Shown piece after piece: positions 16,533 to 25,859 of a stretch of 64,000 bases of DNA. The notes under the pieces are model-generated. The model was given only the letters and a program-made list of their open reading frames with translations, was not told the origin of the DNA and searched no databases. The DNA comes from Aquimarina pacifica (GTDB lineage Bacteria > Bacteroidota > Bacteroidia > Flavobacteriales > Flavobacteriaceae). The stretch covers positions 62,001-126,000 of the forward strand of contig NZ_JACC01000013.1 in the NCBI RefSeq assembly GCF_000520955.1, in the 5' to 3' direction. A program made the translations under genes and the position numbers. How positions within the stretch are numbered: the first letter of the stretch is position 1; each line of letters starts with the position of its first letter.

Positions 16533-18320
16533 TTATCCGATGCCAGGTTGAGATCTCCTGGATCTATTGTTATTTATATTCGCCCTTGAGGTATTTGTTC
16601 TTTTTCGGTTTTTTTTGAGTCTGGCAGGTACACTTGACATCATAGCAAAGATCCTAGTATCCTTTTTCTTTCCGGAACCTAATTTAGCCTCTTTATATAG
16701 TCCCTTAAGTTTATTCTTAACCTTGGTTTTAAATTCGCCATACCCCCTTTTAACATCTTTTTTTTCTATTAAAAAATTTCCTAAATCTTCCATAATTTCC
16801 CCCATGTAATTTTCTAACTTTTCGGCTACAGGCGTGTCATAAATGTCAATCTTTTTTTCCTTGTCTAGCTGAGTAATCATTTTATTAATATCTATGCCTA
16901 CCGCTTCTTTATATTTTTCAATATCCCCAAGTTTTTTTATAAAGTTTGGATCTTTTGTTTCAATTTCATTGATTCTGTTCTTTTTAAAAAGGTAGGTGTT
17001 TAGCGTATTGTTTAATTTGTTGTTATCTATAATGTATTTGCCATTTTTTTTAAGGAGTTTACCGTTACGTTTAGTTTTACAAAAAAGTTTTGCAGTATCT
17101 TTTAGAATAGTTTTATATCGGGTATCCCTAAAATATTCCATAGCCCCTACATGATCCGAAGAACTAGGAGCATACATGCGATCTCCTGTTATTTTTAGAT
17201 GATTTAATTCCATATTCTCAGCATCAAAGAGCAATACGCTATTAACCAGTGCATTTGTTTTTTCTATAATTTCTGAATCATCAATGGATCTAAGTTTTAA
17301 GGCAAATTCATTATCGATTTTTTCTTTGACCGCCATTCTAAGAATAAGGGGCTTAATCTCTGGAGTGTCTTTGTTGAGGTCAAAAACAGCTTCTAAGACA
17401 AAATCATATACTGGTGTATTACAATTTCCTAATGGCACCGCCAGACTAGCAAATAAATCTTTACTGGTTTCAGGGTTTTCTAATTTTGATAATTTTAATA
17501 ACTCTTTGGCAGCATTGTCAAAGTACTTTTGATATTCTTCTCCTTCTCTTGGAAATTTTTTAAAAAAATCTTTAATAACCTCAGATGCACTATATTGTTT
17601 ACCATTTCCTGTAGTGAATAGCTCATTGTCCTCATCTAGTTTCGTTAATGTTTGTCTTACACGCTCCAAGGCGGTTTCATCGTCATTAATATGATCTCTA
17701 AGATAATTTAGGGCTGTTACTCTGGATTCTTCTCTTTGTATGGCTAATAATTGTTGTTCATATGTTTTGAAACTTTCTTTTAACTCATTGGAGGCATTGT
17801 CATATTTTATTTTGAGTTTTTCTTCTCCAAACTTGATATACAAGTTTTCTGGCAACTCCTTAATAGCAGTATTGTCTGATATATTTAGGTTCGTGAGACT
17901 ATCAATAGTACCGAGTGCTTCAGGTAAATAAGATAGATTATTAGTAGAAATATCGAGGTTTCTAAGATTCGGAAGGTTATCAATTTTATCAGGAATAGCT
18001 TGCAAATTATTATTTGATGCATTTAATAACCACAATTTTTCTAAATCTAATATTGCATCCGGTATATGCACTATGTCATTGTCATTGAGTGAGAGTATTT
18101 TTAGGTTTGTAAGTTTTCCTATTTCTTCAGGTAAAGCTACCAAGTTATTATCCGCTAATCTAAGTTCCTCCAGATTGGGAAGCTTTTCACTAATATACTG
18201 CAGTAGTTCTTTGAGTTCTGTTTGGTTTAGTTCTTTTAGCTTTCCATTCAGGTTTAGATAGTTCTTATTTTCGCTGGATAAAACTTTATCTGCTTCTTGC
18301 TTTAATTCTGCTAAATTCAT
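16533..18320 (-). CDS. Leucine-rich-repeat protein with a large C-terminal domain, paralogue 2 (candidate T4SS substrate)
   Basis: A 595-aa cytosolic-type protein from the ATG at 18320; that start, MNLAELKQEA, aligns with MNLLQIKDYI of the paralogue, whereas ten extra upstream codons do not. LRRs occupy about residues 35-160 (LKILSLNDNDIVHIPDAIL, LRNLDISTNNLSYLPEALG). The C-terminal domain shares PLGNCNTP with Cys300, LKITGDRMY, AKLFCKTKRNGKLLKKNGKY and YIIDNNKLN with paralogue 1. The final 30 residues are strongly basic (7 Arg, 3 Lys, no acid, with SRANINNNRSRR). Arg-rich C-termini are the known recruitment signal of VirB/D4 T4SS substrates. That this applies here is inference. No signal peptide is present. 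Confidence 0.85.
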   Translation of the reverse strand: MNLAELKQEADKVLSSENKNYLNLNGKLKELNQTELKELLQYISEKLPNLEELRLADNNLVALPEEIGKLTNLKILSLNDNDIVHIPDAILDLEKLWLLNASNNNLQAIPDKIDNLPNLRNLDISTNNLSYLPEALGTIDSLTNLNISDNTAIKELPENLYIKFGEEKLKIKYDNASNELKESFKTYEQQLLAIQREESRVTALNYLRDHINDDETALERVRQTLTKLDEDNELFTTGNGKQYSASEVIKDFFKKFPREGEEYQKYFDNAAKELLKLSKLENPETSKDLFASLAVPLGNCNTPVYDFVLEAVFDLNKDTPEIKPLILRMAVKEKIDNEFALKLRSIDDSEIIEKTNALVNSVLLFDAENMELNHLKITGDRMYAPSSSDHVGAMEYFRDTRYKTILKDTAKLFCKTKRNGKLLKKNGKYIIDNNKLNNTLNTYLFKKNRINEIETKDPNFIKKLGDIEKYKEAVGIDINKMITQLDKEKKIDIYDTPVAEKLENYMGEIMEDLGNFLIEKKDVKRGYGEFKTKVKNKLKGLYKEAKLGSGKKKDTRIFAMMSSVPARLKKNRKRTNTSRANINNNRSRRSQPGIG

Positions 18321-18910
18321 GTTGTTTTTATTTTTATAATATGCAATCAAGTATTTTGATTAGCGTACTAATTAGATTATCAATTGAATAACAAGATTAA
18401 CCAATGAGTAACTCCCCTACTAAGACAAAGTAATAAGTGATTCGATTTAGGTAATAAATGGATATTGCTAAAACCTCCATCTGGTACTTTGTGCAGACGC
18501 GTGAATACTCTAACAGAGAAAAAAAGGCTTAATCATATCATAAAAAGCATAAAAAAATTCAGAAAGCAACTTGCATAGTTCCCAGTAAAAAATTCTGTTC
18601 ATTATAACAATGATATCAAAATTTTACATAGTTGTATAGACCCCAAATTAACCATAGTTGTGACTATACCCAATTTCAAAAATATCAAAAGCTTAATATA
18701 TTTTTATTTTTATTGTACAATCCTTATTAAATTAACAAAAATTAGGTTTTTACATCGATTCAATGAAATAAAAAAAATATATTGTAGTTTTTTTGTTTTA
18801 GTCTTTCCATATGTATTCATATTTAACCAAGAAAGATTGACGAAAATTATTAAATCACTATATCATAAACACTTATTTATAACTATTACATTTTAAAAAC
18901 TCTTAAAACC
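18321..18910. other. 590-bp intergenic region between LRR and T9SS genes
   Basis: This is the divergent promoter region for the leftward LRR unit and the rightward 1137-aa gene. It contains an imperfect direct repeat, CATAGTTGTATAGACCCC (18628-18645) and CATAGTTGTGACTATACCC (18653-18671), the second copy also holding the small dyad ATAGT/ACTAT. A 78-codon rightward frame at 18660-18896 is very rich in Phe, Ile and Lys, has no plausible family and is taken as chance. Confidence 0.5.
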
Positions 18911-21900
18911 ATGAAAAAACACAATCTAATTAATGTTAGGTTATTCGTTCTAGGACTTACTTTCTTATTTTCATTCTCTTCTTACAGTCAAAAAATATTT
19001 GATTTGATGAATCAAGATGGTGTAAACTTAAAAGAAGTGCAGGACGAAGCCGAGCGCTATTTCTCTATTGTCGGAAAAGGAAAAGGAACCGGTTACAAAC
19101 TTTTTAAAAGGTGGGAGTATAATGCACTCACAGAACTTCAATCAGATGGTACCATACAAAGCGTAACTAAAGTTGCCAAAGCTAGGCAAAGCAAAAAAAA
19201 TACATTTGTCAATTCAAAAGCTTTTTCATCTAGTAATTGGACAGAATTAGGTCCTTTAACAATGACCAATGGTGCCAATGGATATGCCCCAGGAATAGGA
19301 AGAATAACTGCTATTTATATAGAACCCGTAAATCAGCAGATTATATATGTCGGCTCTCCCGGTGGAGGCTTATGGAAATCCGTCAATGGTGGTAATTCCT
19401 GGACACCTCTTGGTGATCAGTTCGATACCATGAGTATATGGTCGATTCAAGGAGACCCTATTAATAATAATATTGTTTATATTGGTGATGCACTTGGTCG
19501 GTTACGTAAGAGTACAGACGGAGGACTTACATTTACAACGCTTCTCGATGTGGTTGGCCAACTACGGGACATACTTATTAATCCAAGTAATACAAACGAA
19601 ATATATGCTACGCTATACACCGGTAACGTAGGACTCTATCGTACTACAGATGGAGGTAATACATGGTCTCAAGTAATTTCGGGAACTGTTGAAGATGTTA
19701 TGTTTAAACCTGGTTCTACATCTACAATTTACGCATGCGGAACCAATTTTTATAAATCAACTGATGGTGGAAATTCATTTACTCAAATTACAAATGGCAT
19801 TGTTGCTTCAGAACGAATGAAAATGGCCGTATCAACCGCTAACAGCAATTATGTATACCTAGTACAAAAATCAGGAAGTTCTTTTGGATATCTATATAGA
19901 TCAACTGATAGTGGCTCAAGCTTTACAATCCAATCCGACGCATCTGATGGTAGCTTTCTGGGGAGTCAAGCAGGTAGAGATATGGCAATAGCTGTGAGTC
20001 ATACTGATATTAACGAAGTACATATCGGAGGACTAGATTTGTATAAATCGTCAAATGGAGGAACTTCTTTTGCAAAAGAAACGTCATGGATAAAATCCAA
20101 TGCTTCTTATCCATATGTTCATGCAGATACAGAGGTACTTCAATACATTGGTTCAAATTTGTATGTTGGTTGCGATGGAGGAATTTTTAAAAGTACAAAT
20201 ACAGGAAACAGTTTTACAGATTTATCTGCAGGACTAGGAATTCAGCAATTTTATAAAATAGGAAATTCTGCTTCGAATAAAAATAAGGTAGCTGGTGGAT
20301 CTCAAGATAATGGTAGTGTGATTATGTCTGGTGATGCTCACGAATGGATGCAATACTTTGGCGCTGATGGGATGGATTGCGCTATAGACCCAAATAATGA
20401 AAATATCATATATGGTAATTATCAATTCGGAGGATTTCTTAAAACAGTAAATGGCGGAGCCTCTATAGCTTCTTCGGTAAAACCTCCAGAAAATGGTAAC
20501 GGACTATGGGTTACCCCTATGGCACTTGACACGAATAATAGTAATAGAATTTATACCGGATATGCTGATTTGTACCGCCATGATAATGCAGCATCTAGCG
20601 GAGACTGGGTGAATGTATCCTCTAATATTAGTTTTGACAGAAGCTTATCACAAATTGAACTTTGCCCATCTAACAGCAATAAGATTTATGTAGCCACCCT
20701 AACCTCGATGTATACATCATCAAATATTTTAGATACCTCACCTACCTGGACTACTATTAGCTTGCCCTCTTCTAGTTTAGTCACCGATATTGCCGTAAAC
20801 CCGTATGATGAAAATAATGTAATCGTAACTATGGGAAGTACTATTTATCAAAGTACTAATGGTGGTTCGAATTGGACTAATATTTCTAGTGGACTACCCG
20901 GTTTATCAATAAAATCTGCGGTTTTTGATAAATCACCAGACAAAGGTATTTATGCTGCAGTTAACGGTATGATCTTCTATAGAAGTAATTCTGTAACAAA
21001 TTGGACCAGTTTTTCTAATAATATCCCCAATGTTGATATCAGAGAATTAGAAATATATTATGGCGCTTCGGGAGAAAGTAGAATTCGTGCAGGGACATAT
21101 GGTAGAGGTCTGTGGGAATCGCCTTTGTATGATGATAGAGAGTCAGAAGATATCACTTACTTTATTCCTGATCCTACAAAAACATATTATATAGATGTTC
21201 CTCACCACAACCTTAGAATCGCTGCTAGTGGAGAAAGCGAAGAACCTTATACCACATCCAGTACCACTACCGGAGAAGATGTTGAATGGAAATTTGTAGA
21301 TAAAGGAAACGGATATTGGCATATTGATCGCGCTGCAGGGGGCAGTAAACCACGTTTGCGATCAGACAATAGCGAAAATGCTGATATGCAAGAGACTAAT
21401 TTTACGGGAACTTATACATATTATGAATTTTCTGAAGGAGTAAACCCAGGAACCTATTTCCTAACATTGCCGGATGGTCCTACAAACCATAAACGACTTC
21501 AGGTAAACTCTAGCGGAGCTATAAAAATGCTTTCAACATCGAGTGCGGGCACTTGGGAATCTTTTACGTTTACCGAAGTTCCTGAAGAACCAGAAGTATT
21601 TCCTGACCCTAATAAGACCTATTATATAGATGCTGCATACTATAACGTAAGAATTGGGGCATCAGGCGAAAGCGAAGAACCTTATACCACTTCTGTTACC
21701 ACAACAGGTCCTGACGTAGAATGGAAGTTTGTGGACAAAGGAAATGGATATTGGCATGTTGACCGTGCAGCAGGTGGTTCAAAACCACGTTTACGTTCTG
21801 ATAATTCAGCCAATGCAGATATGCAAAGTACTAGTTCTTCTGGTGGTTGGACGTATTATGATATTACCACAGGTGATATCGACGGGACATATTTCCTTAC

Positions 21901-22324
21901 ATTGCCAAATGGACCTACAAATTATAAGCGACTACAAGTAAATAATCATCAAAATATTACTATGGTTTCTGAAGCTCACAATGGTACATGGGAATCTTTC
22001 TTAATTACAGAAGCAATCCCTTCTTCTTCTACAGAAATTGCAAGTGAAAAAGAAAGCCTGAGTACCTTAGAAAAGAATACTATTTTGTTATTTCCTAATC
22101 CGGTACAGACCAATATGCAGATTCAACTGTCCACTGATGGAGAAGAGGTCATCATATCGATCGTTGACCTATTAGGTAAAAAAGTGAGTGAAAACACATT
22201 TCAAACACACACGGGCATTAATTTGCTAAAAGTAAATACCGAAAACTTTGCAGCTGGATTATACACTGTCACTATCCTAAAAGGGAAATCAAAATTCTCA
22301 AAAAAGATCATGATTCGAGAATAG
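18911..22324 (+). CDS. Secreted T9SS beta-propeller protein with two C-terminal carbohydrate-binding-like repeats
   Basis: A 1137-aa protein. A signal peptide ends near residue 26 (SSYSQ). Residues about 90-740 form VPS10/BNR-type propeller repeats with recurring Ser/Asp-rich turns (YKSTDGGNSFTQI, YRTTDGGNTWSQV). Two tandem repeats follow (about 754-893 and 899-1035) containing DVEWKFVDKGNGYWH and AAGGSKPRLRSDNS; similar modules, as I recall, sit at the C-terminus of flavobacterial agarases and are probably sugar-binding. The last 85 residues (LLFPNPVQTNM to the end) form a type A T9SS sorting domain. It is therefore exported across the outer membrane. The propeller resembles xyloglucanase/sortilin folds, but no catalytic acid pair was identified. 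Confidence 0.85.
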   Translation: MKKHNLINVRLFVLGLTFLFSFSSYSQKIFDLMNQDGVNLKEVQDEAERYFSIVGKGKGTGYKLFKRWEYNALTELQSDGTIQSVTKVAKARQSKKNTFVNSKAFSSSNWTELGPLTMTNGANGYAPGIGRITAIYIEPVNQQIIYVGSPGGGLWKSVNGGNSWTPLGDQFDTMSIWSIQGDPINNNIVYIGDALGRLRKSTDGGLTFTTLLDVVGQLRDILINPSNTNEIYATLYTGNVGLYRTTDGGNTWSQVISGTVEDVMFKPGSTSTIYACGTNFYKSTDGGNSFTQITNGIVASERMKMAVSTANSNYVYLVQKSGSSFGYLYRSTDSGSSFTIQSDASDGSFLGSQAGRDMAIAVSHTDINEVHIGGLDLYKSSNGGTSFAKETSWIKSNASYPYVHADTEVLQYIGSNLYVGCDGGIFKSTNTGNSFTDLSAGLGIQQFYKIGNSASNKNKVAGGSQDNGSVIMSGDAHEWMQYFGADGMDCAIDPNNENIIYGNYQFGGFLKTVNGGASIASSVKPPENGNGLWVTPMALDTNNSNRIYTGYADLYRHDNAASSGDWVNVSSNISFDRSLSQIELCPSNSNKIYVATLTSMYTSSNILDTSPTWTTISLPSSSLVTDIAVNPYDENNVIVTMGSTIYQSTNGGSNWTNISSGLPGLSIKSAVFDKSPDKGIYAAVNGMIFYRSNSVTNWTSFSNNIPNVDIRELEIYYGASGESRIRAGTYGRGLWESPLYDDRESEDITYFIPDPTKTYYIDVPHHNLRIAASGESEEPYTTSSTTTGEDVEWKFVDKGNGYWHIDRAAGGSKPRLRSDNSENADMQETNFTGTYTYYEFSEGVNPGTYFLTLPDGPTNHKRLQVNSSGAIKMLSTSSAGTWESFTFTEVPEEPEVFPDPNKTYYIDAAYYNVRIGASGESEEPYTTSVTTTGPDVEWKFVDKGNGYWHVDRAAGGSKPRLRSDNSANADMQSTSSSGGWTYYDITTGDIDGTYFLTLPNGPTNYKRLQVNNHQNITMVSEAHNGTWESFLITEAIPSSSTEIASEKESLSTLEKNTILLFPNPVQTNMQIQLSTDGEEVIISIVDLLGKKVSENTFQTHTGINLLKVNTENFAAGLYTVTILKGKSKFSKKIMIRE

Positions 22325-22354
22325 ATAATCGTTTACTGTTATACTAAAAAACAG

Positions 22355-22385
22355 AAAAAGACTGTCTGAAAAGGCAGTCTTTTTT
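22355..22385 (+). terminator. Terminator of the T9SS propeller gene
   Basis: AAAAAGACTG pairs with CAGTCTTTTT with a further inner pairing, and T continues on the plus strand. It lies about 30 bases after the stop codon at 22324. Confidence 0.85.
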
Positions 22386-22638
22386 GTTTATACAAAGTGT
22401 AAATAGTATAATTTTAGTTAGTTAGTTACCATATAAGGGGATGCCGCAATGATACCGCTACACCAAACGCTTTTCACACTTTTTATTCCTGCCACACTAC
22501 TTCCTGTACTATTAGTGTTTTTTCCGTATACTTAGAAAAAATTCAGGTATATACTCGTATTCTTCTCCGTTGAAAAGATTTTATGGAAATAGAATGACCT
22601 ATAATTTAAGAATTTAATCATTATATGCACTAGTGCGT
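22386..22638. other. Intergenic spacer, nothing recognised
   Basis: Together with the terminator this makes a 314-base gap. No repeat, RNA or promoter motif stands out beyond general AT richness. Confidence 0.4.
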
Positions 22639-23216
22639 ATGGCCATTTCAAAAAATAAAATGCAAAAAACCCTTAAAATAATTGCAATCTCTATTTTAAT
22701 ACTGATTTTATTTAGAGGTACCATCTACAGATTAACAATTAATTACACTGAAATGGGAAGTCGACCAGGCATTGAAATAACCAATAAAGAACTAATTAAT
22801 AGAATCGCACTGAAATCCAAAAAAAAAAAAAGGGAAAAATTACTTTAGAAGATATTGTCGCAGTGGCTGACGAAATAACTAAAACTGAATTGAAATTTAC
22901 GACAAATAGGGCTTCAAATAATCCAAACATACTTATAAATACTAGAAAAGCAAATTGTGTGGGATATTCAGCAATGTTCAATTCAATTGCAAATTTCTTA
23001 ATCAAAAACAATGATTTAGAAAATAAAATTAAAGCTGAACATAAAATTGGGAAATTAGATTTTTTAGGAATTAACATCCATCAATTTTTTAAAGGCACAT
23101 TTTTTAGAGACCACGATTTTAATGAATTAACAAACAAAGAAACTGGAAAAAAAATAGTAATTGACCCAACTGTGAGTGATTATTTAAGAATAAATAGGAT
23201 TACAAAAAACAAATGA
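22639..23216 (+). pseudogene. Transglutaminase-like membrane-anchored protein split by a frameshift at a 13-A tract
   Basis: The first frame (ATG 22639, or 22660) encodes a transmembrane anchor (LKIIAISILILILF) and a soluble start, then meets 13 consecutive A (22819-22831) and stops at 22846-22848. The -1 frame continues without a break across the tract as KGKITLEDIVAVADEITK to a stop at 23216. That part holds Cys (KANCVGYSAMF), His (RDHDFNEL) and Asp (VIDPTVSDY) in transglutaminase-like order. One extra A restores one 192-aa frame. This may be a sequencing or assembly error, a real lesion, phase variation by tract slippage, or ribosomal/transcriptional slippage. The fold assignment is by motif only. 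Confidence 0.7.
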
Positions 23217-23567
23217 AATAATTTAGAAATTATCAATGAAGGGATAATTTACTTTCTCTAGAAATCATCTTTTATGAATTTCATTTTTTAAATATTTAAA
23301 AGAGCCTAAATAATCAGTAGATGTATTGATATTAAATTTTAAGCGACAAGTCAATTATCAGATAATTCGGATTTGCAATAAGAAATCTTAAGCAAGTGAA
23401 TGCACTTATCGCAAACTAGTACTATTATATACCGCGCTTTACTTTTAATATAATGACTACTCCTGCATTGTATGAAATTAGTCGAACTAGTTTAATACAA
23501 TGAAAGAATGATTTACTTTTTATTGTAACAATATGGGAACTTTATCGTCGTAATAAAAACAAAAAAA
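23217..23567. other. 351-bp intergenic region, nothing recognised
   Basis: AT-rich spacer between the split transglutaminase-like gene and the DUF4386 gene. No terminator, RNA gene or convincing open frame was seen. Confidence 0.4.
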
Positions 23568-24254
23568 ATGACTACTGAAAGGAAAACTGCTATAATAATA
23601 GGCTCATTATTTTTGATCTCTACAACTACATTCTTAATTGGGGATGAATTAATTGGATCAATTGTGTATACACCCGAATATCTTAAAAATAGTTATCCGA
23701 ACGTCAACCTAATAGGTCTTGGAGTAATTCTTCAGCTTATTAATGATATTGCAGTTGTAAGTATTGGAGTAATTTTTTTACCAATTTTAAAAAATCACCA
23801 CCAAAACATAGCCTTTGCATACATGGGTTCAAGAATCATAGAAGGAGCATTACTTCTTGTAAGTGCAGTCAGCCTTTTATCTATAGTTCTCCTAAGTGAG
23901 CAGTATTTAAACATAATTACTACAGAGGTTTCATATTTCGAGACTTTAGGAGTGTTATTTAAGGCAGGAAGATATACAGCCTTTCAATTGGCTATGATTG
24001 CCCTTAGTACAGGCAGTTTGTTGTTGTGCTATTTGTTGTACAGAACAAAGTTAATTCCAAGAATTTTATCAATTTTGGGTTTTATTGGTTATACACTATT
24101 ATTATTGAAAATGTTAACAGAAATTGCTGGTTATAGTTTTGGAGGAGAAATGCTATATCTTCCAGGAGCCTTATTCGAGATACTAATGCCTTTATGGCTT
24201 ATAATAAAAGGCTTTAATGTTTCATCAAACATTTCATATGCTAAAAAAGTATAA
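23568..24254 (+). CDS. DUF4386 family integral membrane protein
   Basis: A 228-aa protein with about six transmembrane helices. It fits the DUF4386 family: an N-terminal KTAIIIGSLFLISTTTFLIG helix, a loop starting YTPEYL, an LPILKNHHQNIAFAYMGSR stretch after helix 2 and a GSLLLCYLLYRTKLIPR stretch in the C-terminal half. The family's role is unknown; members often occur as single genes in Bacteroidota and Firmicutes. It stands alone here and converges on the leftward barrel/YceI pair. Confidence 0.8.
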   Translation: MTTERKTAIIIGSLFLISTTTFLIGDELIGSIVYTPEYLKNSYPNVNLIGLGVILQLINDIAVVSIGVIFLPILKNHHQNIAFAYMGSRIIEGALLLVSAVSLLSIVLLSEQYLNIITTEVSYFETLGVLFKAGRYTAFQLAMIALSTGSLLLCYLLYRTKLIPRILSILGFIGYTLLLLKMLTEIAGYSFGGEMLYLPGALFEILMPLWLIIKGFNVSSNISYAKKV

Positions 24255-24421
24255 TTAGACAACTTCTCTTACTTTTTAAAACCTCTTACTGCTTCCCACA
24301 ATATTGGTATTCGTTTTTTTGCATACCTGAAGGTAATATTAAGTTTATCTATCCTCAACAGCTCGAATTCGCATACGAAATCATGGGTTGGAAACCAATT
24401 ACAAACTTTTTACCATCTAAC

Positions 24422-25306
24422 CTATTTCTTTAATCCATTATGCAAATGCAGAATAAAAATTCCGGTAAAACCAAACACTAGGTTTCCGTCATTAAAATTA
24501 AAATTATTTGGGGTTTGTGTTATAAACGCATCTTCTACCAAATTACGGGTATTAGTGAGCTGAAACTGCAACATCACATCACTTAATTCCCAATTAACAC
24601 CCAAAGAAAAAGCATTATAGGTATCTCTAGATTCTAACGGATTAAATAAATGGTAATATTCTGAAACAATCGAAACATGCCCTCCTACTTTATATCTCCC
24701 TCCCATACCTAGCGCAAAGTGATTCTCAGGATCTTCCTCAAAAACAGAAGAGTTTCTATGAACTAAGGTTGGAGAAAACTGTAAAGAAAATTGAGAAGTC
24801 ACTTTTTTCGACAGCAAGAGTTGAGTAGTAAAAGCCAATCTATCAGCAAAGTCATCACTACGATGAATATCTGCCAACGAAGTACGTTCACTTTGGTATG
24901 ATCCACTTTGTAGCAAGGTAATGCTAAAAGGGAATCCATGTTTACGTTGTCGCACCATTTTATATTTAAGAAACATATCAAAAATCCCATCAAGTGTGGT
25001 ACCACCAACACCAAAAGTTAATCGATTGCTAATTCCATATTCTAAAGAAAGGCGAGTACTCATTTTATCAGCTACAAAACTCTGAATATCTGAGTTCGGA
25101 ATATTCCAAAATCGACTTCTAGATCCTATTTCTAATACTCCTTTTTTTAAAGTTTCTGTCGAATGGCCTAAAGAAATCCTTGATGATTTAAACGTTGCTA
25201 ATTCATAGGGATGTGCATCACTTTGAACCTTGTCTAATTCATCTAATAAACTTTGTGCATTGACACTGCTCAATCCACACACAAGTGCTACAAAAAGAAA
25301 ATACAT
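24422..25306 (-). CDS. DUF5777-like outer-membrane beta-barrel protein
   Basis: A protein of 294 aa from the ATG at 25306, which directly follows the upstream stop (TAATATG) and gives a clean signal peptide ending SVNAQ. Starts at 25318 or 25327 inside the previous gene are possible. The mature part is a run of amphipathic strands (LSLEYGISNRLTFGVGG, HFALGMGGRYKVGGHVSIV) typical of DUF5777 barrels. It follows the YceI gene without a gap. YceI and DUF5777 genes are often paired in Bacteroidota, sometimes with cytochromes; no cytochrome gene is here. Confidence 0.75.
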   Translation of the reverse strand: MYFLFVALVCGLSSVNAQSLLDELDKVQSDAHPYELATFKSSRISLGHSTETLKKGVLEIGSRSRFWNIPNSDIQSFVADKMSTRLSLEYGISNRLTFGVGGTTLDGIFDMFLKYKMVRQRKHGFPFSITLLQSGSYQSERTSLADIHRSDDFADRLAFTTQLLLSKKVTSQFSLQFSPTLVHRNSSVFEEDPENHFALGMGGRYKVGGHVSIVSEYYHLFNPLESRDTYNAFSLGVNWELSDVMLQFQLTNTRNLVEDAFITQTPNNFNFNDGNLVFGFTGIFILHLHNGLKK

Positions 25307-25307
25307 A

Positions 25308-25859
25308 TTACAATTCATAAGGCTCATATTCAAATTTAAATTGCACGGAAATGTTTTTTGCTATATTGGGCGCGAGTACAGACGGAATTTTGATTTCGAA
25401 ATCTTTGACAGTCAATTCAAAATCTCCACTAAAAATGTATTTCTGTTCTTGGAATGTAATTTTAGTTTTAATTTCTACCTCTTTTGTGATTCCTCTAATT
25501 GTAATTTTTCCTTTTACAATCTTTGTTTGATCTTCTCTATTTGCTGGATCAAAATCGAGTATTATTCCCTCTAGAGTAGCTTTTGGATACAGATCAGATT
25601 CAATATAACTTTCATTAAAATGCTCTCGCATCAATGCCTTTTTAAAAACGAAAGCTTTCATCAACATACTAATCGCTATTTCATTTTTAGAAAAGTCAAT
25701 AACACTAAGAACCTGATTATTTTTAGCTTCAATATTTTCGACATTAGTATAGGAAAAAAAAGTAACCTGTCCCTGACGGGTTATATACCTATCTGATACA
25801 TCAACATTTGTATTGATGATCCCGGTTATCAAATAGAATAATGGTATTAATTTATTCAT
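25308..25859 (-). CDS. YceI-family lipocalin-like exported protein
   Basis: A 183-aa protein with a short hydrophobic leader (LIPLFYLITGI) and a YceI domain over the rest: the early VTFFSYTNVENIEAKN, the middle YPKATLEGIILDF, the later GKITIRGITKEVEI and the ending KNISVQFKFEYEP. YceI proteins are periplasmic barrels that bind isoprenoid-type lipids. It is the first gene of a two-gene unit with the DUF5777 barrel. The protein is close to the usual family length. Confidence 0.88.
   Translation of the reverse strand: MNKLIPLFYLITGIINTNVDVSDRYITRQGQVTFFSYTNVENIEAKNNQVLSVIDFSKNEIAISMLMKAFVFKKALMREHFNESYIESDLYPKATLEGIILDFDPANREDQTKIVKGKITIRGITKEVEIKTKITFQEQKYIFSGDFELTVKDFEIKIPSVLAPNIAKNISVQFKFEYEPYEL

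Noticed and set aside
14555..18320. LRR proteins called as true IpaH-type ubiquitin ligases
   Set aside because: The catalytic Cys-x-Asp motif is missing in both paralogues; only an architectural likeness can be claimed.
18660..18896. 78-codon rightward frame before the T9SS gene
   Set aside because: Composition is dominated by Phe, Ile and Lys from AT-rich DNA, with no family resemblance; more likely promoter DNA.
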